This document shows, piece after piece, positions 16,052 to 24,388 of a stretch of 54,435 nt of DNA (position 1 is the first letter of the stretch; every line of letters starts with the position of its first letter). The notes under the pieces are model-generated. The model did no database searches. It saw nothing but the letters and a program-made list of their open reading frames with translations, and had not been told where the DNA came from. This stretch comes from Micromonospora rosaria (GTDB lineage: Bacteria; Actinomycetota; Actinomycetes; Mycobacteriales; Micromonosporaceae), in assembly GCF_001567585.1 (NCBI RefSeq), contig NZ_LRQV01000034.1, forward strand, positions 1 to 54,435, written 5' to 3'. The translations under genes were made by a program, and so were the position numbers.

Positions 16052-16072
16052 TTATCCACAGGATTTTCCACA
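16052..16072 (+). promoter_or_regulatory. Pair of DnaA-box-like sequences
   Basis: TTATCCACA at 16052-16060 is a perfect match to the strong DnaA box, and TTTTCCACA at 16064-16072 matches at eight of nine positions. They are in direct orientation 12 bp apart, stand out as AT-rich in GC-rich DNA, and lie about 30-50 bp before the XRE-GNAT frame. Only two boxes are present and no AT-rich unwinding region or dnaA/dnaN gene is near, so this is not the origin. A DnaA-titration or DnaA-regulated promoter site is possible. Confidence 0.5.
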
Positions 16073-16099
16073 GGGTGCGGGTGGCTCCTTGAGCGCGAA

Positions 16100-17040
16100 G
16101 TGACGTCCGGGAACCATCCAGGTGTGGAGGCGGCGAGCGAGGGTGAGGGCAGCAGCGAGAACGGGAACGCGAGCGGGAGTGGGGCCGAGGGCGATCTTGG
16201 TGCCACCATCCGGTCGCTGCGTCGTTGGGCGGACCTGAGTCAGCGGGAGTTGGCGGAACGGGCCGGCGTGCCACAGGCCACGGTGGCTCGTATCGAGTCG
16301 AGGACCCCAGGTGGCGCACGGTGCGGCGGCTGGTGCGGGCGGCGGGCGGCGTCGTCTCGGTGGGCCTCGGCGAGACGGGCCGCGAGGGCGGGCCGAGCGG
16401 AGAGAGCGGGGTGGTGCCGGTGCCACCGGTGCCACACGACGAGCGGCGGGACGAGGGCGGGCGGCGCTATCCGGCGCACCTGGACGTCCGGGAGGTACGC
16501 ACGCTCCGGGACTGGCCGGGTGCGTGGTGGGCCCACTGGTACACGCTGCCACCGGAACGCTGGCCGTTGCGGGTGCCGGAGGCGACCTACGACCTGGACC
16601 GCGACCGGCGTGACCGGCGGCGCTTCCGCGAGTCGGTCCGTGACCGGGTCCGGGTCCGCCGGGTGGACGAGGGGCTGCCGGAGAGCTCCTGGCGGCTGGT
16701 GGCGGAGCTGCCGGACGGCGGGCTGATCGGTGAGTTGCGGGCCCATGAGCGGAGCGAGGACCTGGTGGCCGGGCAGGATTTCGGCGACCTGCGCGAGATC
16801 GTGCTGGACGGGGTGCTGGTGGCACCGGACTTCCGGGAGTTGGGCATCGGGCGTCGCCTGGTCGGGTTGCTCGTCGCGGAGATGGAGCGGGCCGGCGTCC
16901 CGACGGCTCGCGCGGTCGCGGAGTTCGCCGACGGCTTCCTGGTGGCGTGCGGCTTCACCATCGAGGCGAGCCGGCCGGTGTCGCTGTGCCTGCGGACCCC
17001 GCTCAGCCCAGGGCCGCCGCGGCAGCCGTCAGCGCGGTGA
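16100..17040 (+). pseudogene. Frameshifted XRE helix-turn-helix / GNAT acetyltransferase fusion
   Basis: The first part (frame of GTG 16100; GTG 16124 also possible) encodes an XRE DNA-binding domain: GATIRSLRRWADLSQRELAE then RAGVPQATVARIES. At about 16300-16312 the coding signal moves to another frame, which continues VEDPRWRTVRRLVRAAGG as such regulators normally do and ends with a GNAT domain (SSWRLVAELPDGGLIGELRA ... DFRELGIGRRLVGLLVAEME). Each frame alone gives half a protein. A deletion between short GAGTCG-like repeats at the junction would explain the break; a sequencing error or programmed shift cannot be excluded. Its stop overlaps mqnB by 38 bp, convergently. Confidence 0.75.
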
Positions 17041-17776
17041 GCGCCTCCCGCATCCGCCACGCCGACCGGTCGCGGGGGCCGATCGGGTTGGAGATGGTGC
17101 GGAGCTCGGCGAAGGGGAGACCGGCTTGGGCGGCGGCGACGGCGACGCCGTACCCCTCCATGGCCTCGGCCACGGCGGTCGGGTGCCGGGCGGTCAGCGC
17201 GGCGGTGCTGGCGGCGGTGCCGGTCACCGTGCTGACCGTCAGCACCGGGCCGACGGTCGCCCGGGGCAGCCGGGCCCGCAGGCCGGCCAGGAGCGCCGGG
17301 TCGGCGGGGAGGTCGCTGCCGCCGCCGAGCACCTCCGGCGGCATGCCCAGATCGTCGACCGGGAGGAAGCCCTCCGGCGACTCGGCGCCCAGGTCGGCGG
17401 CGATGCTGCGGTCGCCGAGGACGGTGGCACCCACGGCCACCCGGCCGGTGAAGCCGCCGGCCACTCCCGCACTGATCACCGCCTGGTAGGGGCGGCCGGC
17501 GGCCTCGGCGAGCGCGAGGAGCCGGGCGGTGGCGGCACCGGCGGCGGCCGGGCCGACACCCACCGGCGCGACGGTCACGCTCGGATCGGTCAGGCCCGCC
17601 CGGACGGCCTCCGCCTCCACCGGAACCGCCGTCACCACGAGCAGTCCGGCCGTCACGGAGGGGCCGGCGTCCGCCACGGAGGCAGGGGTCTCCGCCATGA
17701 AGACGCCGGAGCCCGCGACGGAAGGGCCGGCGTCCGTGGCGGAGGGGCGGGCGTCCGTGATGGATGGCCTGGTCAC
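17003..17776 (-). CDS. mqnB: Futalosine hydrolase (menaquinone, futalosine pathway)
   Basis: The product has the nucleosidase fold of MqnB, which splits futalosine into hypoxanthine and dehypoxanthine futalosine: LLVVTAVPVEAEAV, VISAGVAGGFTGRVAVG, VVTD-like DLGAESPEGFLP, EAMEGYGVAVAAAQAG with the purine-site Glu, and ELRTISNPIGPRDR. From the GTG at 17776 it has 257 residues, but the first 43 are imperfect 7-residue repeats (RPSITDA, RPSATDA, GPSVxxx) unlike the family. The GTG at 17656 would give the usual size of about 217. The 17776 start overlaps the TGA of the MFS gene (GTGA), arguing for coupled translation. Confidence 0.9.
   Translation of the reverse strand: MTRPSITDARPSATDAGPSVAGSGVFMAETPASVADAGPSVTAGLLVVTAVPVEAEAVRAGLTDPSVTVAPVGVGPAAAGAATARLLALAEAAGRPYQAVISAGVAGGFTGRVAVGATVLGDRSIAADLGAESPEGFLPVDDLGMPPEVLGGGSDLPADPALLAGLRARLPRATVGPVLTVSTVTGTAASTAALTARHPTAVAEAMEGYGVAVAAAQAGLPFAELRTISNPIGPRDRSAWRMREALTALTAAAAALG
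17648..17770 (-). repeat. Imperfect 21-bp tandem repeats at the 5' end of mqnB
   Basis: On the minus strand, units coding R/G-P-S-(I/A/V)-T-D-A repeat with a 21-bp period, interrupted by a diverged copy (SGVFMAETPASVADA). The segment encodes residues 3-43 of the long mqnB frame and lies between the MFS stop and the first conserved MqnB residue. Confidence 0.7.
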
Positions 17777-19461
17777 CCGCGTGGGCCCGGGGCCTCGCGG
17801 CGGTTGCCGTCGTCCGCGCCGCCGGAGCCGCCGACGGCGGAGGAGGGGCGGTAGATGTGGTAGCCCGGCGGGGCGAGCGGGGTGCCGTCCGCCGGTTCGG
17901 TCCGGCCCCCGGCCGGGGCGGGCGACGTGGGGGTGGGGTCGTCCGCGTCCGGGCTGGTGTCCGGTCCGACGGCGGGGTCGGCGGTGCGGTCGGTGGCGGC
18001 GGTCCCGCTGGTGGTGGTTCCGCTGGTCGCGGTGTCGGTCCTGTCGGTGTCGGTGGCGGCGGTGAGTTCGTCGTCGGCCAGGGGGCGGCCGAGCAGCCGT
18101 TCGGCGCGGAGCCGGCGGGCCACCACCACGCCCCGGGTGGCGGCGAGCACGCCGACGGCGGCGACCACCGCGATCCCGGTCCGGCCGTCGAAGGGTACGA
18201 GGCCGAGCCCGCCACCGGCGACGAAGGCGAGCATCAGCGCGGTCTCCGAGTGGGCGAACGAACTCGCCCGGAGCCGCTCCGGGATGCGTTCCTGGATCGA
18301 CGCGTCCACGGCGAGCTTGGCGATGCCGCTCGTCATGGCCGTGACCAGGCAGAGCAGGGCGACCATGGCGAGCGAGAAACTCAGCGTGGCGAGGATCGCC
18401 ACCCCGGCCACCACGATGATGCCGCTGGACTGGATCGCGGCGGGCCGGTGGATGCGCAGCCGGGTCCCGATCGCGGTGGCCAGGAAGGTGCCGGTGGCGA
18501 GCGCCCCACCGACCAGGCCGAGCGCGACCTCCGGGCCCAGGTCCCGGCCGAGGACGCTGGTGTCCAGGTCACCCTTCTTGAGCGCGAACGCCAGGAAGAG
18601 CAGCAGGAAGCCGTAGAGCGCGCGCAGCGTCGCGGCCCCGGCGAGGGTGGCGATCACCAGCCGGCCCGCCGGCCGTCCCCGGCCCAGCGGCCGGTCCCGG
18701 TCGCGGCGCAGCGCACGCAGCGGGCGGGGCACCCGTTCCGGTGGCTCGGAGTCCGCCTTCGGGGGCAGTCGCAACGCGATGACCATGCCGACCAGGAAGA
18801 TGACCGAGGCGACCCGGAGCGGCCACTGCGGGCCGAACCAGAACGCGGCCAGCCCGATCGGGGCCACCAGCGCGCCGGCGATCGTGCCGTAGACGCTGGC
18901 GCGCGCGCCGACCTGGGAGAGCCCCAGCCCGTCGGGCAGCAGCCGGGGCACCGCCGCCGACCGGGCCACCCCGTAGGCGCGGGAGAGCGCGAGGACCCCG
19001 AACGCGGCCGGGTAGAGGCCGAACCCGTGGATGTAGTCGGAGATCAACCAGGCCAGGAAGGCCCGCCCCAGCATGGTGACGGCCAGCGCGTACCGTCGGC
19101 CGTGCCGGAAGTGGTCGAGCAGGGGGCCGACCACGGGCGCCAGCATGGCGAACGGCACCATCGTCACCAGCAGGTAGAGCGCGACCTTGCTGCGGGCCTC
19201 GCCCAGCGGGACGTTGAAGAAGATCGTGCCGGCCAGGCCGATCGCGATCAGGGTGTCCCCGGCGCAGGAGACGGCGTGCAGGTCGAACAGGCGGACCATC
19301 CCGGTCTCGCCCCCGGCGCCCCGCGCACGGGCCTGCCCGGCCTGCCGGGTGACCCAGCGTCCGGAGCTGACCGAGCCCCGGAACAGCAGGCGGGTGGCGC
19401 GGATGCCGGTGCCGACGGTCCGCCCGAGTACGGACCGCTCGGAGCGGGAGAACAGCGGCAT
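17773..19461 (-). CDS. MFS transporter with long acidic Thr/Pro-rich C-terminal tail
   Basis: The ATG at 19461 has GCGAGG 9 nt upstream and gives 562 residues. After a basic N-terminus (about 45 residues), 10-12 transmembrane helices follow, e.g. LIAIGLAGTIFFNVPLG, ALYLLVTMVPFAMLAPVVG, FLLLFLAFAL, VALGLVGGALATGTFLATAI. The segment PLLDHFRHGRRYAL matches the MFS cytoplasmic loop motif. From about residue 455 the chain becomes a hydrophilic Thr/Asp/Pro tail ending YHIYRPSSAVGG, not part of the usual fold. The substrate is unknown. Its stop overlaps the mqnB start, so the two are probably one operon. It is divergent from the DUF3027 gene about 100 bp away. Confidence 0.85.
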   Translation of the reverse strand: MPLFSRSERSVLGRTVGTGIRATRLLFRGSVSSGRWVTRQAGQARARGAGGETGMVRLFDLHAVSCAGDTLIAIGLAGTIFFNVPLGEARSKVALYLLVTMVPFAMLAPVVGPLLDHFRHGRRYALAVTMLGRAFLAWLISDYIHGFGLYPAAFGVLALSRAYGVARSAAVPRLLPDGLGLSQVGARASVYGTIAGALVAPIGLAAFWFGPQWPLRVASVIFLVGMVIALRLPPKADSEPPERVPRPLRALRRDRDRPLGRGRPAGRLVIATLAGAATLRALYGFLLLFLAFALKKGDLDTSVLGRDLGPEVALGLVGGALATGTFLATAIGTRLRIHRPAAIQSSGIIVVAGVAILATLSFSLAMVALLCLVTAMTSGIAKLAVDASIQERIPERLRASSFAHSETALMLAFVAGGGLGLVPFDGRTGIAVVAAVGVLAATRGVVVARRLRAERLLGRPLADDELTAATDTDRTDTATSGTTTSGTAATDRTADPAVGPDTSPDADDPTPTSPAPAGGRTEPADGTPLAPPGYHIYRPSSAVGGSGGADDGNRREAPGPRG

Positions 19462-19566
19462 GTGCACCATCCTCGCCCATCCGCCCCCCGAGTGCGCACC
19501 ACCGTCGCAAGAACGTTGCCGGGGAGTCCCTGTCACCCGGTACCGCCCATGGGGAACAATGGACGG

Positions 19567-20388
19567 GTGACCAGGCCCGCCAGCACCCGCGCCGCCCGCC
19601 TCGACCAGGTCTGCGCCGCCGCCGTCGAGGCGGCCCGTGCCGGCATCACCGAGGTGGGGCCCGACGACGTCGGCGACCACCTGAAGGCGGTCGCCGAGGG
19701 CGAACGGCTCGTCACGCACTACTTCGAGTGCCGGCTCGCCGGGTACCGGGGCTGGCAGTGGGGGGTGACCGTCACCCGGGTGCCGCGCAGCCGCAAGGTG
19801 ACGATCTGCGAGACGGTGCTGCTGCCCGGCCCGGACGCGCTGCTGGCCCCCGGCTGGCTGCCCTGGCAGGAGCGGCTCAAGCCCGGTGACCTCGGCCCCG
19901 GCGACCTGCTCCCCACCCCGGCGGACGACGACCGGCTCGCCCCCGGGTACGTCCTCTCCGACGACCCGGCGGTCGAGGAGGTCGCCTGGGAGTTGGGCCT
20001 GGGGCGTCCCCGGGTGCTCTCCCGGGAGGGCCGGTCCGAGGCGGCCCAGCGGTGGTACGACGGTGACCACGGTCCCGCCGCGCCGATCTCGGTCGCCGCG
20101 CCGACCGCCGCCCGCTGCGGCAGTTGCGGCTTCTACCTGCCGCTGGCCGGTGCGCTGCGGCAGTCCTTCGGGGCGTGCGGCAACTTCTACGCCCCCGACG
20201 ACGGCCGGGTGGTCAGCGCCGACCACGGGTGCGGCGCGCACTCGGAGACGCTGGTCGAGACGGGGGAGACCCCGGTGGACGAGCTGCCCACGGTGTACGA
20301 CGACAGCGCCGTGGAGCCGGTGTCGGTGAGCCGGGCGCCCGGCTCGGTGGAGTCCGCCGAGCCGGCGGAGCCGTACGGGCACTCCTGA
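19567..20388 (+). CDS. DUF3027-family protein with a Cys-rich zinc-like motif
   Basis: A protein of 273 residues from GTG 19567 (AACAAT ends 6 nt before it; an in-frame ATG at 19549 is the alternative). Family segments are HYFECRLAGYRGWQWGVTV, LLPGPDALLAPGWLPWQERL and GDLLPTPADDDRLAPGY, typical of DUF3027 in actinobacteria. A C-terminal cysteine cluster, ARCGSCGFYLPLAG ... GACGNFYAPDDGRVVSADHGCGAH, could bind zinc. The family is widely conserved in actinobacteria without a proven function. It is convergent with the DUF2530 gene (30 bp) and divergent from the MFS-mqnB operon. Confidence 0.88.
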   Translation: MTRPASTRAARLDQVCAAAVEAARAGITEVGPDDVGDHLKAVAEGERLVTHYFECRLAGYRGWQWGVTVTRVPRSRKVTICETVLLPGPDALLAPGWLPWQERLKPGDLGPGDLLPTPADDDRLAPGYVLSDDPAVEEVAWELGLGRPRVLSREGRSEAAQRWYDGDHGPAAPISVAAPTAARCGSCGFYLPLAGALRQSFGACGNFYAPDDGRVVSADHGCGAHSETLVETGETPVDELPTVYDDSAVEPVSVSRAPGSVESAEPAEPYGHS

Positions 20389-20418
20389 CCGGCAGCCGGC
20401 GGGCTGGCCGGTGCTGAG

Positions 20419-20673
20419 CTAGTCCCGGCCGGCGGCGGCGCGGCGGCGACGCCGTTTCGCGTCGTGTCGCATCATCACCGCCAAACCGGGGAAGCCCCAC
20501 AGAAAACCGGCCAGGCAGGTCCACAGCCAGTTCTCGCGCCCGTGCTCGGCCAGCCAGTCCCGGAACAGGAGCAGGACCAGACCGGCCGCCGCCCAGGCGA
20601 CGAGCCCGGCGACCGCGAACGGGACCATCGGCGGGTCGAGCGGCTCGGGCCGCGGCATCTGCTCCTGTGCCAC
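20419..20673 (-). CDS. DUF2530 small membrane protein
   Basis: A protein of 84 residues with two transmembrane helices (VPFAVAGLVAWAAAGLVLLLF, about 17-37, and NWLWTCLAGFLWGFPGLAVMM, about 48-68) and a strongly basic tail (RHDAKRRRRRAAAGRD). This matches the actinobacterial DUF2530 family, of unknown function. The start is GTG; TACCCT lies 7 nt upstream on the minus strand, so the transcript is probably leaderless. It is divergent from the purine permease gene. Confidence 0.88.
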   Translation of the reverse strand: MAQEQMPRPEPLDPPMVPFAVAGLVAWAAAGLVLLLFRDWLAEHGRENWLWTCLAGFLWGFPGLAVMMRHDAKRRRRRAAAGRD

Positions 20674-20761
20674 GGCACCGAGGGTACGCGATCCACCTTC
20701 CCCGCTCGCCGTCGATCTGCGACGATGCGCGCGACCAATCGATGATCAGTGTGAGGACCCG

Positions 20762-22240
20762 ATGGCAGTAGCTCCGCCCGACAAGGGCGTCGCACCCGAT
20801 CCCGCTCATCCCCGCAACGGTTTCGACCGGTACTTCGAGATCACCGCGCGTGGCTCGACGCTGGGTCGGGAGGTCCGGGGCGGCCTGGCGACGTTCTTCA
20901 CGATGGCGTACATCGTGGTGCTCAACCCGTTGATCCTCGGCGCGGCCGTGGACGGCGACGGCCGACGGCTGGCCATGCCGGCGCTGGCGGCGGCGACCGC
21001 GCTGGTCGCCGGCCTGATGACCATCCTGATGGGCGTGGTGGGCCGGTTCCCGCTGGCGGTCGCCGCCGGCCTCGGCGTCAACGCGCTGGTCGCGTACGAG
21101 ATCGCCCCGGAGATGACCTGGGCGGACGCGATGGGCCTGGTGGTGATCGAGGGCGTGATCATCGCGGTGCTGGTGCTCACCGGCCTGCGGACGGCGGTGT
21201 TCCGGTCGGTGCCCACCCAGATGAAGACCGCGATCGGGGTCGGGATCGGGCTCTTCCTGACCATCATCGGTCTGGTCGACTCCGGTTTCGTCCGGCGCAT
21301 CCCGGACGCGGCGAACACCACCGTGCCGGTCGGGCTGGGTATCGGCGGCAAGCTGGTGAGCTGGCCGATGCTGGTCTTCGTGGTGGGGCTGCTGCTGACC
21401 CTGGTGCTGGTGGTCCGCCGGGTCCGGGGGGCGATCCTGATCGGCATCCTCTCCGCGACCGCGTTGGCGATCGTCATGCAGGCGCTGTTCAACATCGGTC
21501 CGTCGGTGGTGGACGGGGTGTCCAACCCCAAGGGCTGGTCGCTGAACGTGCCGGAGATCCCGACGACGGTCGTGGACGTGCCGGACCTGTCCCTGCTCGG
21601 CAACTTCAACGTGCTCGACTCGTGGAGCCGGGCCGGCTGGCTGGTCGTGCTGATGTTCGTCTTCACGCTGTTGATCACGGACTTCTTCGACACCATGGGC
21701 ACGATGGTCGCGGTCGGTCAGGAGGGGAGCATGCTCGACGAGCAGGGCACCCCGCCCCGGGCGAAGGAGATCCTGCTGGTCGACTCGATCGGCGCGGTGG
21801 CCGGTGGCACGGCGAGCGTGTCCAGCAACACGGCGTACGTGGAGAGCGCGGCCGGGGTCGCGGAGGGGGCCCGGACCGGGGCGGCGAACCTGGTCACCGG
21901 GGTGCTGTTCCTGCTGGCGATGTTCTTCGCCCCGCTGGTGGTGATCGTGCCGTTCGAGGCGGCGTCGACCGCCCTGGTGGTGGTCGGCTTCCTGATGATG
22001 ACTGCGGTGCGGACCATCGACTGGTCGGACTACGAGATCGCCATCCCGGCCTTCCTCACCATCGTGCTGATGCCGTTCACCTACTCGATCTCCAACGGTA
22101 TCGGTGCCGGCCTGATCGTCTACGTGGTGATGAAGCTGGCCCGGGGCAAGGCGCGGCAGGTGCACCCGCTGCTGTACGCGGTGGCCGCGCTCTTCGTGCT
22201 GTACTTCCTGCGCGGGCCGATCGAGTCCGTGCTGCTGTAG
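20762..22240 (+). CDS. NCS2-family purine permease (adenine/guanine/hypoxanthine type)
   Basis: A 492-residue integral membrane protein with about 12-14 helices. Diagnostic segments of the AzgA/YjcD-like NCS2 branch are GLATFFTMAYIVVLNPLILG, AAGLGVNALVAYEIAPEMTW, PTQMKTAIGVGIGLFLTIIG, DFFDTMGTMVAVG and ASVSSNTAYVESAAGVAEGA. These proteins import purine bases by proton symport. The ATG has GAGGA 5 nt upstream. It is monocistronic: a terminator follows about 24 nt after the stop. Confidence 0.93.
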   Translation: MAVAPPDKGVAPDPAHPRNGFDRYFEITARGSTLGREVRGGLATFFTMAYIVVLNPLILGAAVDGDGRRLAMPALAAATALVAGLMTILMGVVGRFPLAVAAGLGVNALVAYEIAPEMTWADAMGLVVIEGVIIAVLVLTGLRTAVFRSVPTQMKTAIGVGIGLFLTIIGLVDSGFVRRIPDAANTTVPVGLGIGGKLVSWPMLVFVVGLLLTLVLVVRRVRGAILIGILSATALAIVMQALFNIGPSVVDGVSNPKGWSLNVPEIPTTVVDVPDLSLLGNFNVLDSWSRAGWLVVLMFVFTLLITDFFDTMGTMVAVGQEGSMLDEQGTPPRAKEILLVDSIGAVAGGTASVSSNTAYVESAAGVAEGARTGAANLVTGVLFLLAMFFAPLVVIVPFEAASTALVVVGFLMMTAVRTIDWSDYEIAIPAFLTIVLMPFTYSISNGIGAGLIVYVVMKLARGKARQVHPLLYAVAALFVLYFLRGPIESVLL

Positions 22241-22263
22241 GGGCTGCGGTAAGGGATCGACCG

Positions 22264-22293
22264 GGCCGGGGCTCCGTACGGGGTGCCCCGGCC
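22264..22293 (+). terminator. Terminator hairpin after the purine permease
   Basis: GGCCGGGGC (22264-22272) pairs perfectly with GCCCCGGCC (22285-22293) around a 12-nt loop, 24 nt after the permease stop, followed by a T-containing TGTTCCCGTTT stretch. Confidence 0.7.
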
Positions 22294-22353
22294 TGTTCCC
22301 GTTTCGGGCCCTGGGTGAGCATGGTCTCATCATGGCTCCTCGGCCATGCTTGT

Positions 22354-22368
22354 TAGTTAGGCTAACTA
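22354..22368. promoter_or_regulatory. Perfect MarR-type operator palindrome
   Basis: TAGTTAG, G, CTAACTA is a perfect 7-1-7 inverted repeat, conspicuously AT-rich, ending 2 nt before the GTG at 22371. TTAGTTAGGCTAAC-like sites are known in front of marR-transporter pairs. Binding here would block the marR promoter or translation start, so the downstream MarR probably represses itself and the MFS gene. Confidence 0.8.
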
Positions 22369-22370
22369 TC

Positions 22371-22820
22371 GTGACGGAGCGGACGGTGACGGCGAGACGC
22401 GTGCCACCGGCGCAACTGGCTCCCCAGTTGCGTGATGCGATCACCAGGCTGAACCGACGGGTCCGCCAGGCCCGGCCGGTCGGTGACCTGACGGTCACCC
22501 AGCTCTCCGCGCTCACCAGCATCCGGCTGGCGGGCGCGCTGACCCCTCGGGAACTGGCCGACATCGAACGGGTACAACCACCCACGATGTCCAGGATCGT
22601 CGGCAAGTTGGAGGAACGCGGCCTCGTGCGGCGTACCCCCCACCCGACCGACGGCCGGCAGGTCATCCTGGCCGTGACCGACGGGGGTCAGACGGTGCTC
22701 GACCAGTTCGAACGGGCCCGTGACGAGTGGCTGGCCGACCGGCTGGCCGCACTCGCCGAGGAGGACCGGGACACGCTACGGCGGGCCGCCGAGATCCTCC
22801 AGGGGCTGGCCCGCGCCTGA
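22371..22820 (+). CDS. MarR-family transcriptional regulator
   Basis: A protein of about 149 residues with the MarR fold: dimer helices at both ends, a winged helix from VGDLTVTQLSALTSI through ELADIERVQPPTMSRIVGKLEERGLVRR, and the wing PTDGRQVILAVTDGG. Such regulators repress efflux genes until they bind a phenolic or drug-like ligand. The GTG at 22371 touches the palindromic operator. A second in-frame GTG at 22386 has GGAG 6 nt upstream and is equally plausible. The MFS gene begins 138 bp downstream and is the likely target. Confidence 0.9.
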   Translation: MTERTVTARRVPPAQLAPQLRDAITRLNRRVRQARPVGDLTVTQLSALTSIRLAGALTPRELADIERVQPPTMSRIVGKLEERGLVRRTPHPTDGRQVILAVTDGGQTVLDQFERARDEWLADRLAALAEEDRDTLRRAAEILQGLARA

Positions 22821-22958
22821 CCGCGCCCGACCGCGCCCGGACCACCGGGCCGTGCCCGTACCGACGGGCCGAGCCCGCGCGTGCCCTCGCGCGCCCGCGC
22901 CACCGCGCCGCGCCGTCCGCCGTCGATGACGCGTACGAGCCGAGGAGGCGCACCAAGA

Positions 22959-24242
22959 GTGCAGGCCAGGTTGAGCACGATGTTCCAGTCCCTACAGGTC
23001 CGCAACTACCGACTCTTCGCCGCCGGGCAACTGATCAAACTGATCGGCGTCTGGATGATGTTCGTCGCCCAGGACTGGCTCGTGCTCGAGCTCTCGGACG
23101 ACTCCGCCACCGCGCTCGGCGTGGTGGTGGCCCTCCAGTTCACCCCGGTACTCCTGCTTACGCTCCTCTCCGGGCGGCTCGCCGACCGGTACGACAAGCG
23201 GATGCTGCTCTTCGTCGCCAACGCGTTCTGGAGCGTGCTGGCGCTCGCCATGGCCCTGCTGGTCATCACCGACCTGGTCCGGCTCTGGCACGTCTTCGCC
23301 TTCGCCGCCCTGCTCGGCGTGGCGAACGCGGTGGAGACGCCGGTCCGGCAGGCGTTCGTCTCCGAACTCGTCGGCACCTCGCTGCTGCCCAACGCGCTGT
23401 CGCTGAGCGCGGCCGTGTTCAACTCGGCCCGGATCATCGGCCCCGCCGTGGCCGGCCTGGCCATCGCCGCCGTCGACGTCGGGCCGGTCTTCCTGGTCAC
23501 CGCGCTCAGCTCGATCGCCCCGCTGGTCAACGTGGTCCGGATGCGTTCGACCGAACTGCACCGCCCGGCCCTGCCGCCCCTGGAGGAGCGCGACTCGGCG
23601 AAGGTGGTCGACGGGCTCCGGTACGTCTGGCGCCGCCCGGACCTGCTGCTGCCGATGGCGGTGATGTCGGTGGTCGGGATGACGCTGTTCAACTTCCAGC
23701 TCACCCTCGCGGCGCTGGCCAAGACGGTCTTCAACACCGGGGCCGCCACCTTCGGCCTGTTCAGCACCGCCCTGGCGGTCGGCGCGCTGGCGGGGGCGCT
23801 CGCCGGCACCGGGCGGCGCAGCCGCCCCTCGGTGTGGGTGGTGCTCGGCGCGGCGGTCGGGGTCGCGGTCTTCGGCACCATGGTCGGGCTGGCCCCGGCG
23901 TACTGGATGGTGGTGCTCCTGCTGCTGCCGACCGGCTTCTTCATGGTCTACTTCGCGCAGGCCGCCAACCAGCGGGTCCAGCTCGGGGTCGACGCCGCCT
24001 TCCGGGGGCGGGTGATGGCGCTCTGGGTGCTCGTCTTCCTCGGCACCAACCCGGTCGGTGCCCCGCTGATCGGCTGGGTCGCGGAGACTTTCGGCGCCGG
24101 GGCGAGCATCTGGACCGGTGGCCTGCTCTCGCTGGCCGCCACCCTGCTGGCGCTGGCCTGGCAGCTCCGCCGCGACGGGGCCCGGCTGCGGCTGCGGATG
24201 CTGCCCACCCCGCGCTTCTACGTCGTCTCCCCGGACTGCTGA
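22959..24242 (+). CDS. MFS efflux transporter regulated by the adjacent MarR
   Basis: The GTG at 22959 has AGGAGG 10 nt upstream; the product has 427 residues. It begins SLQVRNYRLFAAGQLIKLIGVWM, typical of the DHA3-like/enterobactin-exporter branch of MFS. Signature loops are SGRLADRYDKRMLL (motif A) and FNSARIIGPAVAGLAI (motif C, antiporter). About 12 helices are visible. Drug or metabolite export by proton antiport is the usual role; the compound is unknown. The neighbouring MarR and its palindrome suggest substrate-inducible expression. Confidence 0.9.
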   Translation: MQARLSTMFQSLQVRNYRLFAAGQLIKLIGVWMMFVAQDWLVLELSDDSATALGVVVALQFTPVLLLTLLSGRLADRYDKRMLLFVANAFWSVLALAMALLVITDLVRLWHVFAFAALLGVANAVETPVRQAFVSELVGTSLLPNALSLSAAVFNSARIIGPAVAGLAIAAVDVGPVFLVTALSSIAPLVNVVRMRSTELHRPALPPLEERDSAKVVDGLRYVWRRPDLLLPMAVMSVVGMTLFNFQLTLAALAKTVFNTGAATFGLFSTALAVGALAGALAGTGRRSRPSVWVVLGAAVGVAVFGTMVGLAPAYWMVVLLLLPTGFFMVYFAQAANQRVQLGVDAAFRGRVMALWVLVFLGTNPVGAPLIGWVAETFGAGASIWTGGLLSLAATLLALAWQLRRDGARLRLRMLPTPRFYVVSPDC

Positions 24243-24388
24243 GGCAGCGGCCCTGAGCTGCTGGGATTGCTGCGGCTGGTGAGTCTGCTGGGGCGGGTGG
24301 GGCCGGTGGGGCGGAGTCGGCGGGACCGGAGGGCGCGGATGGCAAGAAAGCGGTGGCGGTCGCCGCGTCCGGGCCGTAGCGTCGATGC

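Noticed and set aside
16016..16099. Upstream extension of the XRE-GNAT frame
   Set aside because: It would translate through the DnaA-box pair and gives residues unlike the family; a start at GTG 16100 or 16124 is better.
16290..16315. Programmed ribosomal frameshift at the XRE-GNAT junction
   Set aside because: No slippery heptamer or downstream structure typical of programmed shifts was seen; a deletion explains it more simply.
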